DNA of 64,000 nucleotides from Rhododendron vialii (GCF_030253575.1 NC_080561.1:6129001-6193000); one strand, 5' to 3'; positions 48,241 to 60,138 are shown, counted from the stretch's first letter. Program-made: numbers and translations. The notes: generated by a model from the sequence alone, not told the origin.

Positions 48241-48960
48241 TTTTCCTGAATAAATATGAAAAGAGAGAAAAGAAAGAAGAAAAAGGGAAAACGAAAGATA
48301 GGGTATGCTGGAGTCTTGGGAGGTGCCAGTCAACGGAAGATGGCAAGGAAAAAGTTGTGCTATAAGTACCGACCGGCCAGGAGGGATTTCGTACCAACTG
48401 GCCGTGCCGGACAGTCTCCGGCCACCGGACAGCCGATCCGAGCCGTCCAAAAATTCTATAAAAAAAAAACCAAGGGGCCGCTCAAGGGAATCAACGGCAT
48501 CCGAGATGTGTAGGGTGCTTGATCCGAGCACCCCTTTTTGTGTATATACACGTATATGCATATATACACAAAAAAATGGGTGCTCGGATCAAGCACCCTA
48601 CACATCTCGGATGCCATTGATTCTCGCGTAAGGCCCCTCGGTTTTTTTTTTTAGAATTTTTGGATGGCTCGGATCGGCCGTTCGGTGGCCGGAGAGGGCC
48701 CGGCGCGGCCGGTCGGTACGAAATCCCTCCCCGGCCGTCGTTACCTATATCATTTCTGAGGAAAAAATGACAAAAGAATGGATAGGTGCACTATGCTTCT
48801 GAATCACTCTCCTCTCGTTACCTTTTTTTTTTAATGGCAGACAAACATAACACCTCGGAAAAGGACACTTTCACATTCTAATTTAACTGAGACATTTGGG
48901 CATGCAGAAAGATAGGGATAGAATGACTTTTCTAATCGCTCGAAGTGATTAATATATGTC
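48241..48960. repeat. Duplicated intergenic segment, copy A (carries a transposon)
   Basis: 48250-48353 plus 48759-48960 align with 50030-50440. Shared text includes GGAGGTGCCAGTCAAC, CACTATGCTTCTGAATCAC and ACAAACATAACACCTCGGAA. The only large difference is the foldback transposon at 48354-48758. Both copies start next to GA-rich runs. Confidence 0.8.
48354..48758. mobile_element. Foldback (Mutator-like or hAT-like) MITE
   Basis: 405-base element made of two inverted arms of about 190 bases around a short AT loop (near 48537-48575). Arms share GGAGGGATTTCGTACC and GGTGCTTGATCCGAGCACC-type sequence. The target duplication AGGAAAAA is at 48346-48353 and 48759-48766. The duplicate segment at 50222-50236 has the uninterrupted site. 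No coding. Long arms with an 8-9 base duplication suggest a Mutator-like MITE; hAT is the alternative. Confidence 0.85.
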
Positions 48961-49316
48961 TTCAGATAACTATATGTGGGTCAAGCTACAACACACGTTT
49001 TTTATTTGGGTTTATGATATGTCACCCGCCACCCGGTGCATGCCATTCATTAAAAACATATATGCCGGACATTAATCACAAAGATCGGTATAATATTTTA
49101 TTTCAAATAAATGTAACACCTATAAAAAAGCATACAACATGCATCTCTATCTAATCATAAAAAGACATACAGTAACATTCACTAGAACAAGTCGCAACAT
49201 TTTACTTAAGGAGATGTAACATTCACCGAGCATAGGCATGAAACTTCTCAAAAAACAGGGGATGTGTATTTCAGCAGTTTCCAAAGAGGATGAACCGTCG
49301 TTTTGAGGCGGCGTTT

Positions 49317-49435
49317 CTAGGGGCACATCAATTGTGCCACACCCCTCTCACATACAAATGGGGCTCGTTTCAATGGGCCCCACCTGTATGTGAGAGAGAT
49401 GTGACTGAGGTATGGCACAACTAATGTGCCTCTAG
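49317..49435. mobile_element. Small foldback MITE
   Basis: 119 bases, beginning and ending CTAG, with inverted arms of about 45 bases (GGGGCACATCAATTGTGCCA on the left, the partner GAGGCACATTAGTTGTGCCA on the right, read inverted) and CTCTCACATAC near the centre. No coding. Confidence 0.65.
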
Positions 49436-50029
49436 TATTTTTTATGCAATTATATCTTCCTTATATGTCATAAATTAATGAAAGAGGAATGAAATGTGGG
49501 TGACTTTTCATGCATGAGAGACAAGCGATTAATGAGTAACCCAAAGGGTTAGCTCAAGTGCTTGGCATTTGATTCTTCAGGCTAGGAGATGAGCTACTCT
49601 CATTTCGTAGTCCGATGTTGGTGCATGCTTTAACTGGACTGGAGAGATATAATTAGTTGAGATGTAAGTAAGTTGACTAGACACTTCTTATCTATCGCTA
49701 AACTGAGAGAGAGAAAGAGTGAGAGGGTGATGCAGGGAGGCGTGTTGAAAAAGAAAAACGCTCAATAAGAACAATCACGAACAAGTATATATGAACTAGA
49801 AGTACTCCCTCTACGAACACACAATTATGAGAAAACTTTCCAATTTTCATTAATCAAATCATAAACAACTGCCTAAGCCCTAAGGTTCACAACTCAATTG
49901 TAATAACCTAGAAATATTAAAAAGGAAACTTAAAATACTGGAAAACAAAATCTACGTCTTGGAGATGAAGGAACTAATGAAAATAAAAAAATAAAAAAAC
50001 AAACAAATCAATGCAAATTAGGGAACTAA
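49436..50029. other. Intergenic DNA with a possible SINE remnant
   Basis: Around 49545-49700 a box A-like GGGTTAGCTCAAGTGCTTGG begins a SINE-like stretch, but I could not find a convincing box B, tail or target duplication. The rest is AT-rich and empty. Confidence 0.3.
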
Positions 50030-50112
50030 ATATGAAAAGAGAGAAAAGAAAGAAGATGATGGTACTTCTTAATTCTCTAATCACTCGAGAGCCTCTTTTC
50101 CTAAATAAATAT

Positions 50113-50147
<35 letters not shown>

Positions 50148-50440
50148 AAAGAAGGAAAAAAGAAAACGGAAAGATAGGGCATGCTGGAGTCTTTGGGAGG
50201 TGCCAGTCAACAAAAGATGGCAAGGAAAAAATGAAAAGAAGAGATAGGTGCTGCACTATGCTTCTGAATCACTTTCCTCTCATATTTTACTCGTACCTTT
50301 TATTAATGGGATCGAGACAAACATAACACCTCGGAATTGGACAGCACTTTCACATTCTAATTTATGACACAGAAAAACTTGGGCAGAAAGATAGGGGATA
50401 GAATGACTTTTCTAATTGCTCGAAGTGATTAATACACGGG
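50030..50440. repeat. Duplicated intergenic segment, copy B (empty site)
   Basis: Homologous to 48250-48353 joined to 48759-48960 but without the foldback transposon. A (GA)n microsatellite (near 50115-50142) lies at its left edge. Confidence 0.8.
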
Positions 50441-50671
50441 TCAAGCTACGACATGCACGCACACGGTTTTCGTTAATTATTCAAGTACCTTCCACTGGGA
50501 TATTTGAATGTGCCTACTGATCATCAAGATCAATCCACTCCATGATAGCTAGGTTCAAAAGAAAGTTGTGCCGCCTAGACTTCGTATATGAAGGATGCGG
50601 TGAACCGCACTGTATATGCATGGTGGGTTCAGGCTAGGTTTGGTACTGGAACAACCCGTCCCATATCATGA

Positions 50672-50888
50672 ATTTAGGTTGTGTTCTTCTGCTTAAACTT
50701 ATAACTTATTTCGATATTTTTTTATTTTTCGTAACTTTTTGTTTAGCTTTTCGTCGTAATTTTTGGGGTTAATTGTTCGTCTCGACGAAACAGATGATTA
50801 ATCCAAAAAATATAACAAAAATTTAGAAAAAACAAACAAATTACACAAAACGAAGAAGAATAATAAGTTTACAAGAATGGAGCCTAGT
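50672..50888. mobile_element. MITE-like element
   Basis: About 215 bases with loosely inverted ends (TAGGTTGTGTTCTTCTGCTT on the left; the right end, read inverted, TAGGCTCCATTCTTGTAAAC). The AT-rich interior contains GTTCGTCTCGACGAAACAG. Ends are imperfect and no target duplication is clear. Confidence 0.4.
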
Positions 50889-51840
50889 TTACGGAAATTT
50901 AGTCAACTGTCCAAGCTGTTACTAGAGACGTGAATTTCAATACTTCGGTCATATTTATTAAAACTCCAATAAGCACTCACCCAAAAAAATGGTCTACACA
51001 GTTATTTTCTTATTGAACCAGTGGTCAGCATAAATAGGTTGTTAGAAGTGCATTTTGTTCAAAATTTTCATACAAAATGGTGTGTCAATATGTAGTTTTT
51101 TCATTTCCTAAAGGAACCCCTTACTACTTACTACGGTTGGTAATTGTAAAAAATGTCACTGTCGGATCATTGTTGTGATTTTACGTGCATCGAATTAATG
51201 ATCGAACACTTCCAGACCTAATTCTGCCCAAGTTTGTGTTCTAAAGTTGCAGTCGTTGAACAACTCAGGGAATAATTCATGATCCTAGCGTTGAACCAAA
51301 GGAGCATTGATGAATATGCAGCCAACAGCCGCCCCCATTGTCGTCTTCTTCTTCTTCTATTGCCTTGCCCCATTGAACAGCACATCAGGATTATAAAGTT
51401 AAAAAACGAACTCAGCTCCTATCCAGTCCCTGAAAATGAACTGGACTACCCGGTCGGCCTGTTTGTGAGCCCTTCCTGAGCCTACTTGGATGGTCTAAAT
51501 CGTCCAAATTTGAGACCTAGTTGAGAACATTAGTCACATAAACAATCAAATTGATCGGATATCGTTTCATATGATTTCAGAACACATTTGTCTTAAGAAC
51601 ATAACACGTTTACAACACCCATTTAACCCATTTATCTTAAGACAAATGTATTCCGAAACTACATCAACTGGTACCCAATCAACCTGATAATTTTTTTACC
51701 TAACTGATGTTGCCGAGCTTTGAGATGTGAATGCTTTAGATCGTCAAAATGTGCCCGGAAAAGGCCCATAAACAGGCCAACGTGACGGTCCAGTCCTTTT
51801 TATATGAACAGAGGATCCTCTTCCAAAATTAGCCGCCATC
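50889..51840. other. Upstream intergenic DNA of the chitinase gene
   Basis: No other gene. A hairpin-forming inverted repeat is present at about 51545-51690 (ACATTTGTCTTAAG near 51583 and CTTAAGACAAATGT near 51636, with weaker pairing further out), probably a small foldback element. Confidence 0.45.
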
Positions 51841-51906
51841 ATTGATTGTGTCAAAAACAAAAGAAATCAAGAGGACAAAACAAAAACAACAAACTCTACC
51901 CATCCC

Positions 51907-51914
51907 TATATAAA
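51907..51914 (+). promoter_or_regulatory. TATA box of the chitinase gene
   Basis: TATATAAA lies 49 bases before the ATG at 51963, leaving a short leader. This fits a compact plant promoter. Confidence 0.7.
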
Positions 51915-51962
51915 CCCCCCACCGCGTCCCTTACCACAAACAAAAACTTCCCAATCACAAAA

Positions 51963-53467
51963 ATGAGGTTCTCAGCCTTCACAATTCTCTCTCTATTACC
52001 AATTCTCCTGACACTTGCCTCAGCAGAGCAATGCGGGACACAAGCCGGGGGAGCCCTGTGCCCGGGCGGCCTATGCTGCAGCAAATTCGGGTGGTGCGGC
52101 AACGGGGGCGACTACTGTGGCACCGGGTGCCAGAGCCAGTGCGGCGGCTCCACCCCCACCCCCGGCCCGAGCAGTGGCGACATTAGCAGTCTCGTCTCTA
52201 GAGACTTGTTTAACCGGATGCTGTTGCATCGCAACGACGGTGCTTGTCCTGCCAAGAACTTCTACACGTACGATGCCTTTGTGTCGGCCACGAAGGCGTT
52301 TGGCGCCTTTGCTACTACGGGCGACACGGCTACACGGAAGAGGGAGATTGCCGCTTTCTTGGCCCAAACTTCCCATGAAACTACTGGTTAGTTAGTTAGT
52401 CAATTAGACTGCCATTTTGGCATACTAATTTCCATCTTTAGTAACATAACACCACGAAAAAATCAAGCACAAAAAACGGTATTCTTTGCCCCAAAAACAT
52501 TATTCCTGTGTCGAGGCGACTCACACTGTGTGGCATAACAGGCATGTGAATTTGTGGGTCATTGTTACAGTCTCAAAAAAGTTTTTCGGGAAAACTAACC
52601 ATAATAAGTACAGGTTAACCAATGAGACGAAGGGAGAAACATCTTGCGAACAAATCTGGACTAAAATTGAAAAAAGTTACACAATCGGTGAATATTCCAA
52701 GGATATAAGCTGATAATTATGCAGTTTCTTAATAAATTGTTACTTTTGCTGATAAAAAAAAATTTACACGTAGAGCAACTATAAATGTGACATTATAAAT
52801 GTGTATAGGTGGATGGGCTAGTGCACCTGATGGCCCTTACTCATGGGGATACTGCTATCTGAAGGAACAAGGTAACCCCGGTGACTACTGCTCCCCGAGT
52901 GCTCAATGGCCCTGTGCTCCCGGCAGGAAGTATTACGGCCGCGGTCCAATCCAAATTTCCTAGTAAGTGACACTCCACTTTTTTTATAACTCTAGTATTC
53001 GGGTCAGGTTTTCCGCACCTCGACGCATCTCGTGACATGTTTTTATTTATCTGTGTTTGATTTGGTGTTCCAGCAATTACAACTACGGGCAGGCGGGAAG
53101 GGCCATAGGGGTGGACCTCTTGAACAACCCTGATCTGGTAGCAACCGATCCGGTCGTCTCATTCAAGACTGCCTTGTGGTTCTGGATGACCCCACAATCA
53201 CCAAAGCCGTCATGCCATGACGTTATTACCGGAAGGTGGAACCCGTCGGCTGCAGACAGGTCAGCGGGTCGTGTCTCGGGGTTCGGTGCGATCACAAACA
53301 TCATAAACGGTGGGCTCGAATGCGGTCACGGGTCGGATTCGAGGGTCCAAGATCGGATTGGGTTCTTTAGGAGGTACTGTCAAGTACTTGGGATTAGCCC
53401 TGGTGACAATCTCGACTGCGGCAACCAAAGGTCTTTCGGTAATGGACTTTTGGTCGATACAATGTAG
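51963..53467 (+). CDS. Class I chitinase, hevein + GH19, vacuolar
   Basis: Endochitinase (EC 3.2.1.14) that cleaves chitin in fungal walls. Exons 51963-52386, 52809-52962 and 53074-53467 with GT-AG introns give 323 residues, the usual class I length and three-exon layout. Residues 1-21 are a signal peptide; 22-62 a hevein chitin-binding domain with all eight cysteines; then a short Ser/Pro/Thr hinge; then the GH19 catalytic domain. The two catalytic acids are Glu139 (in HETTGG, split by intron 1) and Glu161 (in YCYLKEQ). The C-terminal GLLVDTM matches the known vacuolar sorting tail of tobacco class I chitinase, so the enzyme is probably vacuolar. The start at 51963 is chosen because it gives the signal peptide; an upstream in-frame extension is leader. 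All key residues are intact. Confidence 0.95.
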
Positions 53468-53880
53468 GGTGCCCTACGATGTAATACTCCAGTAGCTAGC
53501 TTAAGTGCCCTGTTCTTATAATGTGCCCAAAATGCACAACCTACTGTTGTACTAAAAATAAGTGCACACTAATAATGACTAAACCTTTTTTTTTCTTCTT
53601 TTTGTGTGCTTGTAATGGTGAGTGGTGACGTTCTGCAAGGAAAATAAATACTAATGGAAATGGAAATTTGCAGCTGTGATGGTGGTTTTGGTTTTAATAT
53701 TTTGAGTAGTGCTCGGGATTGTATTATTTTGTGACTTTGCGATGATTTAAATTGGGTTGCATACCTCGTATAACTATTTCGTTTATCAAAATAATAGCTT
53801 TGGTACTTCTACCATGCATCGGTTGTCTTTCACGTACGATTGCTGATTGCCACTCTATTAGGCAGCACGTGAATGAGCCC
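53468..53880. other. 3' region of the chitinase gene
   Basis: Holds the 3' untranslated region, with AAATAAATAC near 53643 as a possible polyadenylation signal. No further gene. Confidence 0.45.
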
Positions 53881-53889
53881 GGTGGCCGG

Positions 53890-54653
53890 CAGGGATAGAG
53901 CCAGGGAGGGGTCAGTAAGGATGGTCGCCCCTGCAAAAAGTAAAAGAAACACTACTATTATATGAAGAAAAAAAAATTCTATGAAAGTATATAGGCTCGT
54001 CCCTACGTAGAATTTTGAAAAAAAAAATTTAATAGTAACCTTTGAAATACGAGGATACCAACATTAATTATTAAAGGCTAAGGGCTAAAATATAACAAAA
54101 AATTAAAACTATGGAGTTAATATTGTGAATATTCAAGTAATAAACTTTCATCTTTCGTTAGATGGTTTTAGTGTTTTACAGTTTTGTTTCTTTTTGTCCT
54201 AAAATCTTAATGGCACACCAAATCTCCCATCTCTCTCTTGGTACGAACATCCATAATTGTTAAGACTTCAAAGACAATTTCAAGAAAATAGCTACGGAGG
54301 AGAAGAGATTTTGAAAACCCTAAGTAATTTTGGTGAAATTTAAGTTGTAGGTATGTCTTTCCCCAATTGTTGTTCTAGACTTCTACTAATTCTTTATTTT
54401 TTGACTGGTAAAATCAAGTAACATAAAAGCTCATGTACAGAATTCGTCCAGTTGTGGTGAATGAAAAATAAGAAGATGAACAATAAAGAAAAACAAGACA
54501 CATATATCAAGATCAATTTCATTAGTTAAACCGATTTATGTATTTACGTTATTTTGAGTTTTAATGTATTTACATGATTATGCATGTGTATTTATATTTT
54601 TTTTTCGCGTACATAGTTGTCCCTGTGTGATGAAATTCCTGGCTCCGTCCCTG
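53890..54653. mobile_element. hAT-like non-autonomous transposon
   Basis: 764 bases with inverted ends CAGGGATAGAGCCAGG and CCTGGCTCCGTCCCTG. The direct repeat GGTGGCCGG flanks it at 53881-53889 and 54654-54662. Nine bases match, but eight would also fit because a G is shared with the terminus. The CAGGG(A/G)CGGAGCC end is typical of plant hAT elements. No transposase frame is seen, so it is non-autonomous. Confidence 0.85.
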
Positions 54654-54662
54654 GGTGGCCGG

Positions 54663-55187
54663 AACCGAGATTGGTGCCACATGGAACCAATCTACTTGGC
54701 ACCAACGTGGACTCGTCACCGCTGCAGGTCACGTTCTATGATCCGACCCGACGCCTCGTTCCGCCCGTGAAACCACAAAGCTAAACGGCCCATACGGCCA
54801 TTGTGTGTGGGCGTTGGCTGTCGGACTGCTTGGGCCTTCCCCAGATTGAGCCTATTCGGACAGTCCGGGTAGAAGACCCGCCATGGGGCCCACTACATCA
54901 AGAAATAGAGGAAACAGGGAACCAAAGTTGTACAACTTGGCAACCAAAATACTTTTGGGAAAATTACACTAAATGACGTGTTTTGATAATTAATACCCGT
55001 CAAAAATATTTTCAGCATTAGCAAATATTCTCAGTATGTCATTGATGGGTATTAATTATCAAAACACTTCCTGGGCCGTCATTTTCCCTTTCCCAAAGCC
55101 TACTTGTGGGAGCCCAATTAAAATCGGACCAAAACTCTATTTAGACAGACCCCAAAGGAGTTGATAATACGGATTAATACTTGGAAG
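54663..55187. other. Intergenic DNA with an imperfect inverted repeat
   Basis: About 54975-55080 is a foldback: GTGTTTTGATAATTAATACCC and its inverse around a short centre. No gene. Confidence 0.45.
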
Positions 55188-55504
55188 CAAGGCCAGCTCA
55201 TGGGGTAAGCCGGGAAATGGCGGCTTCCGGCCTCCAAATTTTGGTCCAAAATTAAGGGTTTATTGTAATTTACATATTAATATTAGAAAGTTTCTAAATA
55301 AAAACACAATTGTATCTTATTTTCTTCAAAAACTTTTGCAATAATATCTTTTTACATTTATATTATCATAATTATATCCTTTTAGTTTGATTTTTTTGGT
55401 TTTTTTTTTGTACTTTTATCATTTTTTTAAAAAATTCAAGAATATGTAAGGGGCTCAATATAGAAAATTCATTTCAAGCCTCCAAAATATATAAACCGGC
55501 CCTG
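55188..55504. mobile_element. hAT-like MITE
   Basis: 317 bases, ends CAAGGCCAGCTCA and AACCGGCCCTG, which pair as imperfect inverted repeats. The flanking octamers CTTGGAAG (55180-55187) and CTAAGAAG (55505-55512) match at six of eight positions, as for an aged 8-base duplication. AT-rich interior, no coding. Confidence 0.6.
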
Positions 55505-57237
55505 CTAAGAAGGTTTGAAACTTGAAATCTTAATAGGAAGCAAACTCCTAAGTCACAGACCTTGACGAAGTCAATCCGTTGGGATTTGCAACCAAAATAC
55601 AAAAATACTGCTACTGGAATAATTGCTTTCTCTGATACTTGAAGTACATGAAAAGTATACTGCAGCATTTAATCATAGATAGCTATGTTTCAGCGAAAAT
55701 TATAAAGACACTGACCTGCTGTGCAAAGACTCGCACACGGATCTACTCCGGGTCCCATACAGATAATTTGACATTTAAAATGGAAGATCGAATCAAGCCC
55801 CTACACGTATCGGATTGAGCTGATTTTTCAGAAGGCCATTCAAAAAATTATTAAATTATTGAACGTGTCAAATTATTCGTGCAAAATCCGGAGTGGACCC
55901 CGCGTGCCAGTATGTGCACCATCTGGTCGGTTCCCATTGAAGGGTTCTTCTTGAAATTTGCACACGATTTATGTTGTCGAACATATAGTTATCATATGGG
56001 TTGGAAAATGTATGAAGTTCTGATGTCGGGAGATTTTTTTATTTTTTATTTTTTGGAATAGATAGTTTTGACTGCCCATTGAATAGTTCAGTATTTAATT
56101 GCATTCCAAATCTAATTGAACAAACATAACAGTGTATAACTTATTGATACTGAATTTTTTCAAGAGAAAATAACTTTATTACAGAACTTTCTGTGAATAA
56201 ACGTTTACAGAGTCAAATCACGTGCGTTCAAAGTGTATGAGATGGTCAGGATTTTTTTAAAATCTTTTAGCGAATAATTTTTTTAAAATCTAGACCGTCC
56301 AATACCAAAACGGACTGCGGAGATCGTGCAGCTCCGCAAACGATTCATGGCTCCTCCCTCTTTTTTCAAACTCCCAATCGCCCCAAGGAAAATAACTTGG
56401 TGCATGTGATCAATAATCAATTAGTTCTTGACCCCTGTATGTGGGCATTTGTTTTCTCATATTTTGGCAAGTTGTGCACGTTCTAAACAAAGTGAGTCAA
56501 GCACACTTAGTACACCTCATCACATTATGCCATCTTTATTTTTGTTTTTGCCAGGCAATAGGATCTTAAGGGTTACCGGGCTAGTTGTTACTTGTTGTGA
56601 GTGATTACAACGGAGGTCGAGCACCTCTCCTATGAAAACCTCTTCCATGAACACTAACTTAGGACTGTTCCCTTAGAAGGGAGAGTAACGAACCAACTAC
56701 ACCAAAAGTGTGGTGTTCATTATGCCATCCTTCAGAAGAAGTCATTTCAAACATTTTATTGGTCACTAGTTCCCTCATTTGGCACTAGTGAGTAGAAAAT
56801 TGAAGTCATGCAAGTGGCGCATGCGATTTTGATAGCATGAGAGAGAAGCCACGTCAGCGGCTGCAATTGCGATGGCAGAAAATCGAGAAGATAGCTTCTT
56901 TTAATTGACGATTATCGAAAGTTCAGAAAATCATACAAAATCTATATTAATTGCATTCAATATCAGTTCAAGACACAAGGCTCAAGCCATGTTTTGACTC
57001 GTTGATCGATCCGATGATCCATCTCTCCCAATACCCATAGCACATAAACAGGCACTCAAAACAAAAGCATTAGAGGTTTCAGGAAGTAGCCAATTCACAC
57101 AAAGAAGAATGCAGAAAGGTACTAGGAAACATGAACTCAGTTCTACTCCATTAAAATAGATCTAGACTTATTTATTTACCTCGGTCAATAAACCCTTTCA
57201 AGGATTCTGAACAAAGTTATAAGATATCCTCGAAACT
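55505..57237. other. Intergenic DNA
   Basis: No gene or clear repeat in about 1.7 kb of AT-rich sequence. Two direct copies of a short AT-rich stretch (TTTTTTTAAAATCT) lie near 56250 and 56278. Confidence 0.4.
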
Positions 57238-57473
57238 TTCCGTTCCGGAAAGGAAAATAAGTCCTTATTTTTTAAGAAGGCAATTTCAAGCTCAAAAATC
57301 ATGTGCTTACGCAAATTATTTTTCTATCAATATGGATCTTGTTTAATAGATCTCAATGAGATCTTTAATACGGTACAAAAAAAATTAAAAAAATTATTTT
57401 TCATTTACATCACTTTTGAGTTTAAAAATGTGAAATAAGTACTTATTTTTTAAGAAAGTGTTCTGGAACGGGG
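57238..57473. mobile_element. MITE remnant related to 47118-47278
   Basis: The left end CGTTCCGGAAAGG and the right end, read inverted, CCCCGTTCCAGAAC share the GTTCC core of the MITE at 47118. Both sides contain AAATAAGT(C/A)CTTATTTTTT palindromic stretches. Borders are approximate. Confidence 0.5.
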
Positions 57474-57642
57474 CCTGATTCGCCACTTTCACAGGGTCGA
57501 CTTCACAGGTCCTAATTAGGATGTCTTCTAATTTATCTACACTAATGAACACACATAATCTTATGTTGCGCTTATATTGGCCCAAGCACCTGAGTTATCA
57601 GGGGGAAAAAAGAAAAAAAAAAAAAAAAGGCATGATCATATC

Positions 57643-59184
57643 TTAGAAATTAAGTACGTTAGCATAAGGAGGGGTCATCAGAGTGTCAAGCCATGGGCTT
57701 CTTAGCTGTGCCCAAAAGGGATCTTGGGTCCAGTCCATGTTACACTTGGGCACTTGTAGCTCTGTCAACTGCAGAGAAGCAGCAGTATTAATCCCTTTAT
57801 AATTACCCTCCTCTGCTTCTTCATCTTGATAATAGCTTTTCCCTTGATCCTCTACTATGAATTGGTCTGGACTATGATCTTCATACTCTTTCTTGAATGC
57901 CACGTGTTGCGCGGCCATTGGCGGCACGAACTCTTCTTCAACATGTGGACTGTAATTATAGGAGATGGTAGTGTCCATTGGTGGTGTTGGTGGTGGTGGT
58001 GGTGGTGTGAGTGAATGGATTAGTGTAGTCTTCCTTTCATCTTCTTCAATTTGGGCCCTCTGTTCCAACTCTTTCAAGGAGGTTGCCTTTCTGTATATCT
58101 TGCACAGCACTATGTCCTGCATTTGTTTACATCACATGAAGTTTAGAATGTCGTCAATGGGAAACGGAAAATGTTTCGGACACAGGTGTGTTCGCAGCCG
58201 TCCGATGAACAACGTGCTTCTTATGAAGCCCGTGTGCATTGAACGGTTTCGGACACATCTGTGTATGGATCTATATCCGAACATCTGTGTTTGTAGCCGT
58301 GTTCATCCAAATCAGGGCAACTAGGGGGCCAATTTTATACATACTACAAATATACACTTCATTTAATTGGTTTTGAAGGTGGACAAGGGAGCTTGCTCTT
58401 TTATCTCATACCTTCAAGACTCGAAATCACCTTTTTGGCAAAACTTTTCTGGAAATCGAGGAAGTTAAAAGGAAATCGCTTAAAGAAAGGTGTTCTTGCT
58501 TCCTAAAAGCTACTTTTGCACAGAAATAAGGTCTTCATTGTCAACTTCTTTTAATGCTTCAGAAACTGAATTATGATCCTCAAGAAAAGAAAAGAACAGA
58601 ACAGGAAAAAAAAAAAAAAAAACTTTCATCAAACAGAAAGTACCTTTGGTGAGGGGCAATTATCAGGCAAACGATACTCATTCATAACCCAGTCAGTTTT
58701 GCAGCCCCGGGGCGCCCTCCCCTTGTAAAACACCAGGGTCTTTTTCAGTCCCATCATCTTCTTCGGGTCACTTGAGCAGAGTATCTTCCGGTCCGAACCC
58801 GTTGCTTTCCAAAACCCGGTGTCAGTGGTTCGGTTCGGCCTCCCGCCGTTTCCCTGCCTTCTGTCCCTCGGCACAAAGAAGTACCACTCTCTCTCCCCAA
58901 TCTTAGCAAGGCCTGTCACGCATTATGCAAATATAAGTTCATGTAATCGCCTTTTTTTCCTCGAATCATAACGGTATGAAACTAAGTAGCGAAATTTATG
59001 TAAGTAATGCGTTACCGGGCAAGTCCTTGGGATCATGACGGTAGATGTTGAGGAAACCGATTATATCGAAGCTAAATTTCTTCCCGAAAATTGTGTTTCT
59101 AAGGTAGAAGCCTAGGAGCTCTTCTTCGGTCGGGTGGAACCGGAAGCCAGGCAATTGATCAATCTGAAATGTTGATTCCTCCAT
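57643..59184 (-). CDS. NAC-domain transcription factor
   Basis: Three exons on the minus strand (59184-59016, 58912-58644, 58116-57643) with GT-AG introns give 303 residues. The N-terminal NAC domain (about 11-160) has all subdomains: [15 protein letters not shown] near [10 protein letters not shown] with [10 protein letters not shown] and the DNA-contact segment [24 protein letters not shown] and [11 protein letters not shown] with LCKIYRKA. The intron positions are the conserved NAC ones. The C-terminus is acidic with a polyproline run (PPPPPPTPP), typical of an activation region. The variant [20 protein letters not shown] is like the ANAC035/ANAC022 group, an assignment from memory. No membrane segment, so nuclear. 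Confidence 0.93.
58117..58643 (-). other. Second intron of the NAC gene
   Basis: 527-base intron. On the plus strand near 58170-58300 it holds two related stretches around TTTCGGACACAGGTGTGTTCG and TTTCGGACACATCTGTGT, a short imperfect repeat; otherwise AT-rich. Confidence 0.5.
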
Positions 59185-59350
59185 TAATCAGACTAGAATT
59201 GGTTTGCAAAAATATAGTATGTTGTCAAGCTGGTAAGTACTTAATTGGTTTTGCCTTTCGCTCGTGGGTTTTCCAGAATTCTTAAGGAAACTGAAGCGAT
59301 GTGGCTGTAACATTCACAAAAACACAAATATAAAAGCAAACTGGGATGGG

Positions 59351-59358
59351 TTTATATA
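59351..59358 (-). promoter_or_regulatory. TATA box of the NAC gene
   Basis: TATATAAA on the minus strand, about 170 bases upstream of the ATG at 59184. Confidence 0.65.
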
Positions 59359-59430
59359 GGTGGGAGAAGGGTTGGAAATGCTTGTATGGGGCACCACAAA
59401 ATTCTACTACAAGTCTTTGATTTTGTTTTA

Positions 59431-59640
59431 GGGTAAATTTTAGAAATAGTCTCTCTAGTTTGCATAAATTATCATTTTGGTCCCTTTAGTACTGATTGTG
59501 TCAATCTTAACCCTATAGTTTATATTGCGTCTCAATTTTGTCCCTCTCGTTAACGGTAGGCAAAATTGTCATTTCTCTTCATGGAGAGACTAAATTGAGA
59601 TTTCATGCGAATTAGAGGGACTATTTTTTAGATTTTTACC
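59431..59640. mobile_element. MITE with GGGTAAATTTTAGAAATAGT ends, copy 1
   Basis: 210-base element with inverted ends of about 35 bases (GGGTAAATTTTAGAAATAGT on the left; ACTATTTTTTAGATTTTTACC on the right). It contains GTCCCTCT-type purine/pyrimidine blocks. It lies about 75 bases upstream of the NAC TATA box. Confidence 0.7.
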
Positions 59641-60138
59641 TTGTATGCGAATTGAAGGAAATTGATCTTTGGTTGTGCTATGTTTCTATCAGATTATTTC
59701 ATATTATTGTGTAACCTCTGTTATACCGTAATTCTCACTCGAAATGGTTTTGTGCACACACATTCCAGATCATCGCGAGTTAAGTTGACTCTTCCAATGA
59801 TGGTGATTTTGAGCAATTTATTTTACGTGATTCTATCCTGACACTTTAAATGGTTGGGTAGTGACATTAAATGGCTTTGAACAATTTCTTTTATTCGGGT
59901 GACCAATAAAAAGGAGATTTTAAAAAGTAAGATAAAGTCATCAAAAAGGAAAAGATGGTACAAAGACATTTGACTAAGGGGTTGATTTTTTTTTAAGTTT
60001 CTAAAATATTAGTAATTTGTAGAAAATATATGTTTAAAATTCTCTCAACATATTTTGATTACCCAATAAAACACAATTGAGGTGCCAAATATATTACGTG
60101 TGGTGTTTTTTATTTTTATTCGCAAAAAAAGAAAGTAA
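59641..60138. other. Spacer between two MITE copies
   Basis: AT-rich intergenic DNA; no gene seen. Confidence 0.4.

Noticed and set aside
52015-52395. Long alternative frames over chitinase exon 1 on both strands
   Set aside because: Shadows of the GC-rich hevein and hinge region; the true frame has the signal peptide and eight cysteines.
57826-58324. Plus-strand frames opposite the NAC gene's last exon
   Set aside because: Antisense shadows of the polyproline and acidic coding region; no independent support.
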